Assembly: GCA_012514855.1 (NCBI GenBank)
Contig: JAAYZL010000144.1
Span: 1 to 6,637 of the forward strand
Source: Clostridiales bacterium
GTDB taxonomy: Bacteria > Bacillota_A > Clostridia > Christensenellales > Aristaeellaceae
Direction of reading: 5' to 3'
DNA length: 6,637 nt
Shown: positions 1 to 6,244 of the stretch, one piece after another
How positions within the stretch are numbered: position 1 is the first letter of the stretch
Layout of the letters: every line of letters starts with the position of its first letter
The notes under the pieces: generated by a model
Told to the model about the DNA's origin: nothing
What the model saw: only the letters and a program-made list of their open reading frames with translations
The model's database searches: none
Program-made: the position numbers and the translations under genes

Positions 1-422
1 AGGTGCTCGGGCTCGAGCTCGGCGCGGACGACTACATCGTGAAGCCCTTCGACATGAAGGAGCTGGTCGCGCGCATCAAGGCGGTCATCCGCCGCTTTCA
101 GGCCGCGGAGGCGCCCGAAAAGGAGCTCGCGTTTCCGGGGCTCGTCGTCAACATAAGCCAGTATACGGCGACCTACATGGGAAAGGCGCTGGACATGCCG
201 CCGCGGGAGATCGAGCTGTTGTACTTCCTCGCGAGCCATCCGGGGATGGTGTTCACGCGCGAGCAGCTTCTCGAACAGGTCTGGGGGTACGACTACTTCG
301 GGGATTCGCGCACCGTCGACGTGCACGTAAAGCGGCTGCGCGAGAAGCTGCTGGGCGGCGAGGCGCTCGGCTGGCAGATCAAGACCGTCTGGGGCGTCGG
401 CTACAAGTTCGAGGTGAAGTGA
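1..422 (+). CDS. OmpR/PhoB-family response regulator, 3' part (5' end outside window)
   Basis: This is a DNA-binding response regulator that is phosphorylated by its partner kinase and then acts at promoters. Only the last part is present: the reading frame is open from the window edge (first full codon at base 3), and the phospho-acceptor Asp lies outside. The visible part begins in the receiver domain with ADDYIVKPF, whose Lys (bases 42-44) is the conserved receiver lysine, followed by the last receiver helix MKELVARIKAVIRR. After a short linker comes a winged-helix DNA-binding domain of about 95 residues, with the recognition-helix region SRTVDVHVKRLREKL and the family-typical end TVWGVGYKF. 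The GTG at base 3 is not the real start, because a whole receiver would be cut. One base separates it from the histidine kinase gene, so the two form an operon. It cannot be assigned to CssR, PhoP or another named regulator from this fragment. Confidence 0.95.
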   Translation, partial: VLGLELGADDYIVKPFDMKELVARIKAVIRRFQAAEAPEKELAFPGLVVNISQYTATYMGKALDMPPREIELLYFLASHPGMVFTREQLLEQVWGYDYFGDSRTVDVHVKRLREKLLGGEALGWQIKTVWGVGYKFEVK

Positions 423-423
423 G

Positions 424-1869
424 GTGCGCGGCGGCATATTCGTCCGGACGTTCGCGGCGTTTCTGATGGCGACGCTTTTGACGGTCGCGCTGTTCACGGT
501 GACGCTCGCGGCGACCTTGCAGGCGCAGCGGCAGGAATCCTACGAGGGCGAGGTCAGGCAGCAGGCGCGCGAGGTCGCGGAGTACATGTCGCACCTGAAC
601 CAGCTGCAGTTCGTGCGCGAGAACACGACGATGCAGTTCGTCATCCGCCGCAAGCTCATGCAGATTCGCGACCGCTACAACGCCGACATCTGGATCGTCA
701 GCTACAACTCCGGCATCGCGCAGATTTTGGACAGCAGCTGGAACACTTCCGAATACGCGGCGAGCGAGGCGGTCGGGCAGCAGCTGCAGTCGATCTATCG
801 GGGCGACGAGATTCGCGTCGTGGGGCTGTTTCCGGAATTGGGCGGCGAGATCGTGACGATCGGCGTGCCGTGGACGTACAGCGAGGGGCACGTCGTCGGC
901 GCGGTGCTTCTGCACATCTCGACGGAGGCGCTGCGCGTGAAGCTCACGGACGTGCTGCCGGCGCTCTTGCCCGCGGGCCTGGGCGTGCTGGCGCTGGGCG
1001 TCGCGCTGTCGTTCATACTCGCGCGCAGCCAGACGCGCCCGCTGAACGAATTGATCGCGGCCGTGCGGGACTTTTCGAGGGGCGAGCTCAACCGCCGCGT
1101 CGTGCTCCACTGCGGCGGGGAGCTCGAGGCGCTCGGCGACGAGATCAACAAGATGGCGTTCGCGCTCTCGACGCTCGAGGAGAGCCGCAAGAGCTTCGTC
1201 GCGAGCGTGTCGCACGAGCTCCGGTCGCCGCTGACGTGCATACAGGGCTATGTGCAGGCGCTTCGCGACGGCACCTTCCCGGAGGAGGACCGCGAGAAGT
1301 ACATGGGCGTCGTGCTCGACGAGACCGCGCGGCTGACGAACCTCGTCAACGACCTGCTCGACCTGTCGCGCTTCGAGTCCGGCAAGTTCCCGCTGAACAT
1401 CCAACGGCTCGACCTGAACGAGATGGTCAGACGGACGCTTCTGCGCTTCGAGCCGCGCATCGACGAAAAGCGCGCGAACGTCGAGGCGGACTTCCCGGAG
1501 GAGCCGAGCTACGTCGAGGCCGACCCCGAGCGGATACAGCAGGTGATCGGAAACCTGATCGACAACGCGCTGAAATTCCTGCCGGAGGGCGGCACGCTGT
1601 CGGTCGGCGCGCGGCGCGAGGGAAGGCGCGTCTCCGCGTGGGTCAGGGACAGCGGGCCGGGCGTCGCGGCGGAAGATTTACCCTTCATCTTCGACCGTTT
1701 CTACAAGGCGGATAAGGCGCATACTTCCGGTATGGGCACGGGCCTCGGGCTGTCGATCGTCAAGCGCATACTCGAGCAGCACGGAACCGACATTTCCGTC
1801 GATTCCCGGCCCGGCGAGACGGTGTTCCGCTTCGCGCTCCCGGTCGCGGACGAAAAAAAATCCGGATAA
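424..1869 (+). CDS. Membrane sensor histidine kinase (HAMP, HisKA, HATPase)
   Basis: This 481-residue sensor kinase should autophosphorylate and pass phosphate to the regulator encoded just upstream. Transmembrane segments are seen at about residues 9-31 and 177-200. The extracytoplasmic domain between them (about 33-176) has a PAS/PDC-like pattern: ADIWIVSYNSGIAQILDSSW early, and a paired strand region IVTIGVPW...VVGAVLLHIS late. A HAMP linker follows (about 200-253), then the H-box SHELRSPL with His264, the N-box NLIDNALKF (377-385), the DSGPGV G1 box (409-414), the F-box FIFDRFYK (421-428) and the G2 box GMGTGLGLSIVK (436-447). All catalytic boxes look intact. The GTG start at 424 is chosen because GAGGTG (411-416) lies 7 nt upstream and the next in-frame ATG would fall inside the first membrane helix. 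The gene ends with eight consecutive A's near the stop codon. The stimulus is unknown; an HtrA protease gene next door suggests envelope or protein-folding stress. Confidence 0.96.
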   Translation: MRGGIFVRTFAAFLMATLLTVALFTVTLAATLQAQRQESYEGEVRQQAREVAEYMSHLNQLQFVRENTTMQFVIRRKLMQIRDRYNADIWIVSYNSGIAQILDSSWNTSEYAASEAVGQQLQSIYRGDEIRVVGLFPELGGEIVTIGVPWTYSEGHVVGAVLLHISTEALRVKLTDVLPALLPAGLGVLALGVALSFILARSQTRPLNELIAAVRDFSRGELNRRVVLHCGGELEALGDEINKMAFALSTLEESRKSFVASVSHELRSPLTCIQGYVQALRDGTFPEEDREKYMGVVLDETARLTNLVNDLLDLSRFESGKFPLNIQRLDLNEMVRRTLLRFEPRIDEKRANVEADFPEEPSYVEADPERIQQVIGNLIDNALKFLPEGGTLSVGARREGRRVSAWVRDSGPGVAAEDLPFIFDRFYKADKAHTSGMGTGLGLSIVKRILEQHGTDISVDSRPGETVFRFALPVADEKKSG

Positions 1870-1877
1870 TGCCAAAC

Positions 1878-1921
1878 GTTCACAGTTTGTTCATGCGATT
1901 TCGGAAACTCCGGTTTATACT
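1878..1921 (+). promoter_or_regulatory. htrA promoter with tandem OmpR-family-type operator
   Basis: A -10 element TATACT (1916-1921) lies 34 bp before the htrA start codon. At the 16-18 bp spacings there is no acceptable -35 hexamer (ATGCGA at 17 bp). Instead two near-identical half-sites, GTTCAC (1878-1883) and GTTCAT (1889-1894), repeat with an 11-bp period. They end about where a -35 element would be, at roughly -50 to -34 from a start point near 1928. OmpR/PhoB-family regulators bind such 10-11 bp direct repeats. The layout resembles Bacillus PhoP boxes (TTHAYA with 5-bp gaps: TTCACA and TTCATG here) and PhoB boxes. Activation by the adjacent regulator is inference. Confidence 0.6.
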
Positions 1922-1937
1922 ACAAGCACAGACCCAG

Positions 1938-1948
1938 AAGGAGAGGTG
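1938..1948 (+). promoter_or_regulatory. htrA ribosome binding site
   Basis: AAGGAGAGGTG is an extended, slightly interrupted Shine-Dalgarno sequence placed 6 nt before ATG at 1955. It decides the start. The alternative in-frame GTG at 1946 lies inside this element and would have no ribosome binding site of its own. Confidence 0.8.
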
Positions 1949-1954
1949 GAAACA

Positions 1955-3103
1955 ATGAAAAGGAATCTGGTCATGAAACGCGTGAGCATTTTGCTCACCA
2001 TCGCAATTGCACTGAGCGTCGCGGGCGGACTGCTGTTTATCCGGCGCTCGAACGCCGTGGCGGAGAGCACCGTGCCCGGCCTCGACGCGATCTACTCGAG
2101 CTCGAACCCGGTGCCCGAGATCGCGGCGAACGTCCGGCCCTCGGTGGTGCAGGTCATCACGAGCGCCGCGACGTGGGACCCGCGCACGCGGCAGGTCGCC
2201 AGCGAGGAGATCGGCTACGGCTCCGGCACTTACATCCAGGCGCTGGACGGCGGAAAGGGCGGCTACATCCTGACGAACAACCACGTCGTCGAGAGCGGCG
2301 AGAGCTACCAGATCGAGTGGCTGGACGGAACCGTGATGGACGTCGACCTGGTCGGCAAGGACAACGGAACCGACATCGCGATCCTGAAGTTTGCCGAGGC
2401 CGCGCCCACCGGCTCGACGCCGGTTCCGCTGGGCGACAGCGACGCGCTGCAAATCGGCGAATTGGCGATCGTCATCGGCAACCCCGGCGGGGACGAGGTT
2501 CTGTTCGGAACCGTGACCGCGGGCATCATCTCCGGCCTCCAGCGCGAGGGCGTGAACGCCGGAAACTTCGGGCGCTCGGTGTCGACGATTCAGGTCGACG
2601 CGGCGATCAACGCCGGGAACTCCGGCGGCGCGCTATTGAACTCGAAGGGCGAGCTGATCGGCATCCCGACGCTCAAGATGATGACGAGCTACTCGACGGT
2701 CTACGAGGGCCTCGGCTTCTGCATTCCGATCAACACCGCGAAGGACATCATCACGCAGCTGATCGACACCGGCAAGGTCGTGCGCCCGAGGATGGGCGTG
2801 ACGGTCAAGTCCGTGGACGGCCCGGAAGAGCCGATCCGCAGCTACCCGCCGGCCGGCGTGCAGATTGAAAAGGTCGAGGAGGGCACCCCCGCCGACGAAG
2901 CGGGCCTCAAGGTCTACGACATCATCACCGCGATCAACGGAAAGCGCGTCTACACCGCGACCGACCTGACCGCGGAGATCGACAAGAGCCAGCTCGGGGA
3001 CAGCGTGCAGCTCAAGGTCTACCGCTATTACAACGAGGACGGCACGCGCCGCTCGGACTACGAGGAGCTGACCGTCGACGTGGAATTGAAGATTCTCGAC
3101 TGA
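1955..3103 (+). CDS. htrA: HtrA/DegP-like membrane-anchored serine protease (S1C) with PDZ domain
   Basis: This 382-residue trypsin-like protease or chaperone should act outside the cytoplasmic membrane on damaged or misfolded exported proteins. The N-terminus is a positively charged stretch followed by one hydrophobic segment (about residues 10-29) ending in IRR, which suggests a signal anchor. The protease domain (about 55-265) has the triad His110 in TNNHVV, Asp140 in GTDIAIL and Ser223 in GNSGGAL. One PDZ domain follows (about 279-378), with GVTVKSV at its start and GTPADEAGL in the ligand-binding region. Length and layout fit single-PDZ HtrA proteins of Gram-positive bacteria. The gene follows the two-component system by 85 bp with its own promoter and is followed by a hairpin terminator. 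Linkage of an HtrA gene to a two-component system is known for CssRS of Bacillus. HtrA, HtrB and YyxA paralogues cannot be told apart here. Confidence 0.95.
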   Translation: MKRNLVMKRVSILLTIAIALSVAGGLLFIRRSNAVAESTVPGLDAIYSSSNPVPEIAANVRPSVVQVITSAATWDPRTRQVASEEIGYGSGTYIQALDGGKGGYILTNNHVVESGESYQIEWLDGTVMDVDLVGKDNGTDIAILKFAEAAPTGSTPVPLGDSDALQIGELAIVIGNPGGDEVLFGTVTAGIISGLQREGVNAGNFGRSVSTIQVDAAINAGNSGGALLNSKGELIGIPTLKMMTSYSTVYEGLGFCIPINTAKDIITQLIDTGKVVRPRMGVTVKSVDGPEEPIRSYPPAGVQIEKVEEGTPADEAGLKVYDIITAINGKRVYTATDLTAEIDKSQLGDSVQLKVYRYYNEDGTRRSDYEELTVDVELKILD

Positions 3104-3117
3104 CACACCGGTAAAAA

Positions 3118-3158
3118 CGGCGGGGGCGCATATGGCGCTCCCGCCGGCCGCTTTCTTC
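3118..3158. terminator. Bidirectional intrinsic terminator after htrA
   Basis: A 12-bp stem, CGGCGGGGGCGC (3118-3129) with GCGCTCCCGCCG (3135-3146), contains one G-U pair and closes a 5-nt loop. It begins 14 nt after the htrA stop. On the plus strand it is followed by an interrupted T-rich tail (CTTTCTT, 3151-3157). On the minus strand the tail is better, a run of five T's opposite 3113-3117. It could therefore end htrA transcripts and also stop read-through from the convergent nfn operon. Confidence 0.75.
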
Positions 3159-3187
3159 CGCTTGCCCGCTTGCTTTTGCCCTCTTCC

Positions 3188-3226
3188 AAACAGCCACTCC
3201 CCGCTTGTCGCGGAAAGCGGCTGTTT
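3188..3226. repeat. Second hairpin in the convergent intergenic region
   Basis: Perfect 8-bp arms, AAACAGCC (3188-3195) and GGCTGTTT (3219-3226), enclose a second short stem, CCGC (3201-3204) with GCGG (3210-3213). The A/T-ended arms give a short T tail on both strands, so this may be a weak bidirectional terminator. No coding capacity was recognised. Confidence 0.5.
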
Positions 3227-3240
3227 GTTGACGGCATGAA

Positions 3241-3269
3241 GCGCCCCCGGTTCGGGGGCGCCCCTTTTT
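3241..3269. terminator. GC-rich hairpin terminator at the end of nfnB
   Basis: A perfect 9-bp stem, GCGCCCCCG (3241-3249) with CGGGGGCGC (3253-3261), closes a 3-nt loop 11 nt beyond the nfnB stop codon. On the plus strand it is followed by CCC and TTTTT (3265-3269). In the nfnB direction the tail is only TTCAT, so termination there would rest on stem strength or on the further hairpins downstream. Confidence 0.65.
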
Positions 3270-3272
3270 CCG

Positions 3273-4658
3273 CTATTGGCTCAACTTCTCGTGGATCGCC
3301 TGCGCGGCGACCTTGCCCGCGCCCATCGCGAGGATCACGGTCGCGGCGCCGGTGACCGCGTCGCCGCCCGCGTAGACGTTCTCGCGGCTCGTCGCGCCGC
3401 ATTCGTTTACGACGATGCCGCCCCACCTCTCGGTCTTGAGTCCCGGCGTCGTGTCGCGGATCAGCGGGTTCGGGCTGTTGCCGATCGCGACGACGACGGT
3501 GTCGACGTCCATCGTGAACTCGCTGCCCGGCTTGACGACGGGCCTGCGCCGCCCGGACGCGTCCGGCTCGCCGAGCTCCATCTCGACGCAGGTCATCGCG
3601 CGGACGGAGCCCCTCTCGTCGCCGAGAATCTCCGTCGGCGCGGTCAGCAGCTTGAATATGATGCCCTCCTCCCTGGCGTGGTGGATCTCCTCGATCCTGG
3701 CGGGCATCTCCTTCTCGCCCCTGCGGTAGACGATATGGACCTCCTCCGCGCCGAGCCTGAGCGCCGAGCGCGCCGCGTCCATCGCGACGTTGCCGCCGCC
3801 GATGACGGCCACCCTCTTGCCGACGCGCACCGGCGTGTCGCTCTCGGGGAACGTGTACGCCTTCATGAAGTTGATGCGCGTCAGGAACTCGTTCGCGGAA
3901 TAGACGCCGTTCAGGTTCTCGCCCGGGATGTTCTGGAACTTCGGAAGCCCCGCGCCGGAGCCGACGAACACGGCGCCGTAGCCCTCGTCGAACAGGTCGT
4001 CCAGCGACACCGTGCGGCCGACGACGACGTTGCGCTCGATCTTCACGCCCATCGCCTCGACGCTCTCGATCTCCTGCTTCACGAGCCGCTTCGGGAGCCG
4101 GAACTCGGGGATGCCGTAGATCAGCACGCCGCCCGGCGTGTGCAGGGCCTCGAAGATCGTCACCTCGTAGCCGAGCCTTGCCAGGTCGCCCGCGCAGGTC
4201 AGCCCCGCGGGGCCGGAGCCGACGACCGCGACTTTCTTGCCGTTCTTCGGCTGAAGCTCCGGAACCGGGCACGAGCGCGCCATCGCGTAGTCCGCGCAGA
4301 ACCGCTCGAGGCGGCCTATGCCGACCGGATCGCCCTTGATCGCGCGCACGCACTTCGCCTCGCACTGCACCTCCTGCGGGCAGACGCGGCCGCAGATCGC
4401 GGGCAGGCTGTTCGTCTCGCGGATCACCTCGTACGCCTTTTCGAACGCGCCCTCCTTGACCAATCCGATGAACTTCGGAATCTGCACGGCGACCGGGCAG
4501 CCCTCGACGCACGGCTGGTGCCTGCAGTTCAGGCAGCGCGACGCCTCCTCGACGGCCATCTCCGCCGTGTAGCCGAGCGACACCTCCTTGAAGTTTCCGC
4601 GCCTTATGACCGGGTCCTGCTCCCGCGCCGGCAATTTGACCGGGCTCTTATTGTACAT
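3273..4658 (-). CDS. nfnB: NfnB: ferredoxin/NADPH-binding large subunit of NADH-dependent reduced ferredoxin:NADP+ oxidoreductase (GltD/GltA-like)
   Basis: This 461-residue flavoprotein is the larger subunit of the NfnAB complex, which couples NADH, reduced ferredoxin and NADP+ by flavin-based electron bifurcation in the cytoplasm. The N-terminal iron-sulfur domain has two four-cysteine sets, C42/C45/C50/C54 and C89/C93/C99/C103, for two [4Fe-4S] clusters. An FAD-binding Rossmann motif follows, VAVVGSGPAGL (143-153), with PGGVLIYGIPEFRLPK (175-190). The NADPH-binding Rossmann motif is VAVIGGGNVAMDAAR (283-297). The C-terminal FAD motif is YAGGDAVTGAATVI (429-442). By sequence alone this protein matches glutamate synthase small subunit, and database pipelines often name it so. 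No glutamate synthase large subunit is nearby, and the gene overlaps nfnA by 11 nt, which favours Nfn. GGAGGAGG lies 9 nt before ATG at 4658, inside the end of nfnA, so translation is probably coupled. Confidence 0.9.
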   Translation of the reverse strand: MYNKSPVKLPAREQDPVIRRGNFKEVSLGYTAEMAVEEASRCLNCRHQPCVEGCPVAVQIPKFIGLVKEGAFEKAYEVIRETNSLPAICGRVCPQEVQCEAKCVRAIKGDPVGIGRLERFCADYAMARSCPVPELQPKNGKKVAVVGSGPAGLTCAGDLARLGYEVTIFEALHTPGGVLIYGIPEFRLPKRLVKQEIESVEAMGVKIERNVVVGRTVSLDDLFDEGYGAVFVGSGAGLPKFQNIPGENLNGVYSANEFLTRINFMKAYTFPESDTPVRVGKRVAVIGGGNVAMDAARSALRLGAEEVHIVYRRGEKEMPARIEEIHHAREEGIIFKLLTAPTEILGDERGSVRAMTCVEMELGEPDASGRRRPVVKPGSEFTMDVDTVVVAIGNSPNPLIRDTTPGLKTERWGGIVVNECGATSRENVYAGGDAVTGAATVILAMGAGKVAAQAIHEKLSQ

Positions 4659-5505
4659 GCTTGGCGGCCTCCTCCATTCGGCAGGCGTGTCTTTCCCTGC
4701 TCAAATTCTCCTCCGGCGCGTACATCCTCGCGCGCTTCATCGCCTCGTCGAAGTCGACGAGGTGCCCGTCGAACTCCGGGCCGTCGACGCACGCGAACTT
4801 CATCTGCCCGCCGACGGTCAGCCTGCAGCCGCCGCACATGCCGGTGCCGTCGATCATGATCGGGTTCATGCTGACGACGGTATGCACGCCGAGCGGGCGC
4901 GTCATCTCCGACACCGCGCGCATCATCGGGAGCGGGCCGATCGCGACGACGTGCTCGTACCGGACGCCCGCGTCGAGCCGCTCCCTGAGCGCGTCGGTCA
5001 CGAAGCCCCTGTGCCCGTTCGAGCCGTCGTCGGTCATGACGATCAGGTTTTTCGCGACGGCACTGAGCTCGTCGAGAAGTATCGCGAGGCCGATGTTCCG
5101 GAAGCCGACGATCATGTCGACCTCCGCGCCGAGGTTCGCGAGCGCGACCGCCTGCGGGTACGCGATCGCGATGCCGAGCCCGCCGCCGATTACCGCGACG
5201 CGCTTGCCCTTCACGTCCTCGAAGTGGCTGACGCGCCCGAGCGGGCCGACGAAGTCCAGAATCTCGTCGCCCTCCTCCTTCTCGTCGAGCCGGATCGTCG
5301 TGAGGCCCACCTTCTGGAAGATGATCGTCACGCTGCCGGTGTCGCGGTCGTAGGCCGCGATCGTCAGCGGTATCCTCTCGCCGTTTTCGTCGATGCGAAG
5401 GATGATGAACTGCCCCGGGCCGGCCTTCTTCGCCACCAGCGGCGCGTCGACGCGCATCAGCGTCACGCTGTCGTTCAGCCGGCGTTTCTCCAAAATCTTG
5501 TACAT
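4648..5505 (-). CDS. nfnA: NfnA: FAD/NAD-binding small subunit of NADH-dependent reduced ferredoxin:NADP+ oxidoreductase (SudB-like)
   Basis: This 285-residue protein of the ferredoxin-NADP reductase superfamily is the NAD(H)-binding partner of NfnB. The N-terminal flavin-binding barrel has ERIPLTIAAYD (43-53), with RxPLTI as the FAD motif, and VGPLG (86-90). The nucleotide-binding domain starts with VAVIGGGLGIAIAYPQA (103-119). The C-terminal [2Fe-2S] site is MCGGCRLTVGG (223-233) plus C239, giving C224, C227 and C239; D219 just before may be the fourth ligand, as known for Nfn small subunits. The conserved end motif VDGPEFDGHLVDF (240-252) is present. ATG at 5505 is chosen because GGAGG lies 5 nt upstream and the protein then begins as the family does (MYKILEKRRL). 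Upstream extension of the frame would enter deoC. The gap to deoC is 29 nt, so it is in the same operon. An older family label is sulfide dehydrogenase or dihydroorotate dehydrogenase electron-transfer subunit. Confidence 0.9.
   Translation of the reverse strand: MYKILEKRRLNDSVTLMRVDAPLVAKKAGPGQFIILRIDENGERIPLTIAAYDRDTGSVTIIFQKVGLTTIRLDEKEEGDEILDFVGPLGRVSHFEDVKGKRVAVIGGGLGIAIAYPQAVALANLGAEVDMIVGFRNIGLAILLDELSAVAKNLIVMTDDGSNGHRGFVTDALRERLDAGVRYEHVVAIGPLPMMRAVSEMTRPLGVHTVVSMNPIMIDGTGMCGGCRLTVGGQMKFACVDGPEFDGHLVDFDEAMKRARMYAPEENLSRERHACRMEEAAKHVQ
4651..4663 (-). repeat. 13-bp direct repeat at the nfnB start codon (copy 1)
   Basis: TTGTACATGCTTG occurs exactly here and again at 5498-5510. In both places, read on the minus strand, it covers the start codon and the four to five bases on each side (CAAGC-ATG-TACAA), next to a purine-rich ribosome binding site. 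The two subunits thus start with near-identical initiation regions. Confidence 0.7.
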
Positions 5506-5510
5506 GCTTG
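5498..5510 (-). repeat. 13-bp direct repeat at the nfnA start codon (copy 2)
   Basis: This is the second exact copy of TTGTACATGCTTG, 847 bp from the first, again spanning the start codon (minus strand). GGAGG (5511-5515) lies immediately upstream of it on the coding strand. Confidence 0.7.
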
Positions 5511-5534
5511 CCTCCGATGCGCCGCGATTTTTGC

Positions 5535-6212
5535 TCAGTATGCCTCTGCCGATTCGCCCTCTTCGTTCGCGAGCACGACCGTCGTCGAATAGCCGACGCC
5601 GAGCCGCGTGACGCCCATGTCGAGGAATCTCCTGGCGTCGCCGATGTTGCGGATGCCGCCGGACGCCTTGACCTGTATCCGCCCGGCCGCCTGCGAGACC
5701 ATCGCCGAGACCGCCTCGACGGTCGCGCCGGCCGCGGCGAAGCCGGTCGAGGTCTTGACGAAGTCCGCCCCGACCTCGACGCAAATGTCGACGCCCTCGC
5801 GGATCGTCCGTTCATTGAGCTCGCAGGTCTCGAAGATCACCTTGACGAGGACGCCGCGCGCGTGCGCCTCCTCGACGACGCCCCGGATCTCCTCCTTGAC
5901 CACATCCCAGCTTCCGCCCTTCGCCGCGCCGTAGTTCATGACCATGTCGATCTCCCTGGCGCCCAGCGCGCAGTAGACCTTCGCCGCCTCGCGCTTCGCC
6001 TGCGCGCCGCCGGAGCCGTGCGGGAAGTCGAGCACGCAGGAGACGAGCGTCTCCGTGCCCTCGCACATCTCGGCGGCGAGCGCGATGTCCCGCGGCTGCA
6101 CGCACACGGAGAACACGCCGTGGTCGATGCCAAGCTGTATCGCCGCCCTCACCTCGCCGGGCGTCATCGCGGGCTTGAGCACCGCGTGGTCGATGGTCCT
6201 TGTAATCTTCAT
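5535..6212 (-). CDS. deoC: Deoxyribose-phosphate aldolase
   Basis: DeoC splits 2-deoxy-D-ribose 5-phosphate into glyceraldehyde 3-phosphate and acetaldehyde in the cytoplasm, the last step of deoxynucleoside breakdown. The 225-residue product has the usual length of short bacterial DeoC proteins. It starts with the typical TRTIDHAVLKP (4-14). The Schiff-base lysine is K153 in FVKTSTGF. The second catalytic lysine is K182 in VKASGGIR, and the aspartate of the relay is D89 in EIDMVMN. All three are intact. ATG at 6212 is chosen because GGAGG lies 9 nt upstream and the family start matches; an upstream in-frame start at 6254 would overlap the promoter. It is the first gene of an operon with nfnA and nfnB. 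No deoxynucleoside phosphorylase or phosphopentomutase gene is visible next to it, which is unusual for a deo operon. Confidence 0.96.
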   Translation of the reverse strand: MKITRTIDHAVLKPAMTPGEVRAAIQLGIDHGVFSVCVQPRDIALAAEMCEGTETLVSCVLDFPHGSGGAQAKREAAKVYCALGAREIDMVMNYGAAKGGSWDVVKEEIRGVVEEAHARGVLVKVIFETCELNERTIREGVDICVEVGADFVKTSTGFAAAGATVEAVSAMVSQAAGRIQVKASGGIRNIGDARRFLDMGVTRLGVGYSTTVVLANEEGESAEAY

Positions 6213-6244
6213 GCGATCGAACCTCCGTCCTTTTTCTGCCCTAT

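Noticed and set aside
379..1404. Long minus-strand open frame opposite the histidine kinase (341 codons)
   Set aside because: Arg/His/Ala/Leu-rich translation without motifs, lying entirely over a gene with all kinase boxes; long antisense frames are expected in G+C-rich DNA.
1946..1954. GTG at 1946 as the htrA start
   Set aside because: It lies inside the ribosome binding site itself; ATG at 1955 has correct spacing.
3058..4512. Minus-strand frame of 484 codons in another frame over nfnB
   Set aside because: Arg/Gly-rich shadow of nfnB that also runs through the terminators into htrA.
3276..4859. Plus-strand open frame of 527 codons opposite nfnB and nfnA
   Set aside because: Composition is Arg/Ala/Asp/Val-rich with no recognisable domain, and the minus strand carries complete cofactor-binding motifs.
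5506..5784. N-terminal extension of nfnA into deoC
   Set aside because: The extension translates to Arg/Gly-rich sequence; ATG at 5505 has GGAGG at the right distance and gives the family-typical N-terminus.
4604..5815. Minus-strand frame of 403 codons across nfnA and the end of deoC
   Set aside because: Low-complexity Arg/Ser/Ala-rich product, a frame-shifted shadow of nfnA and deoC.
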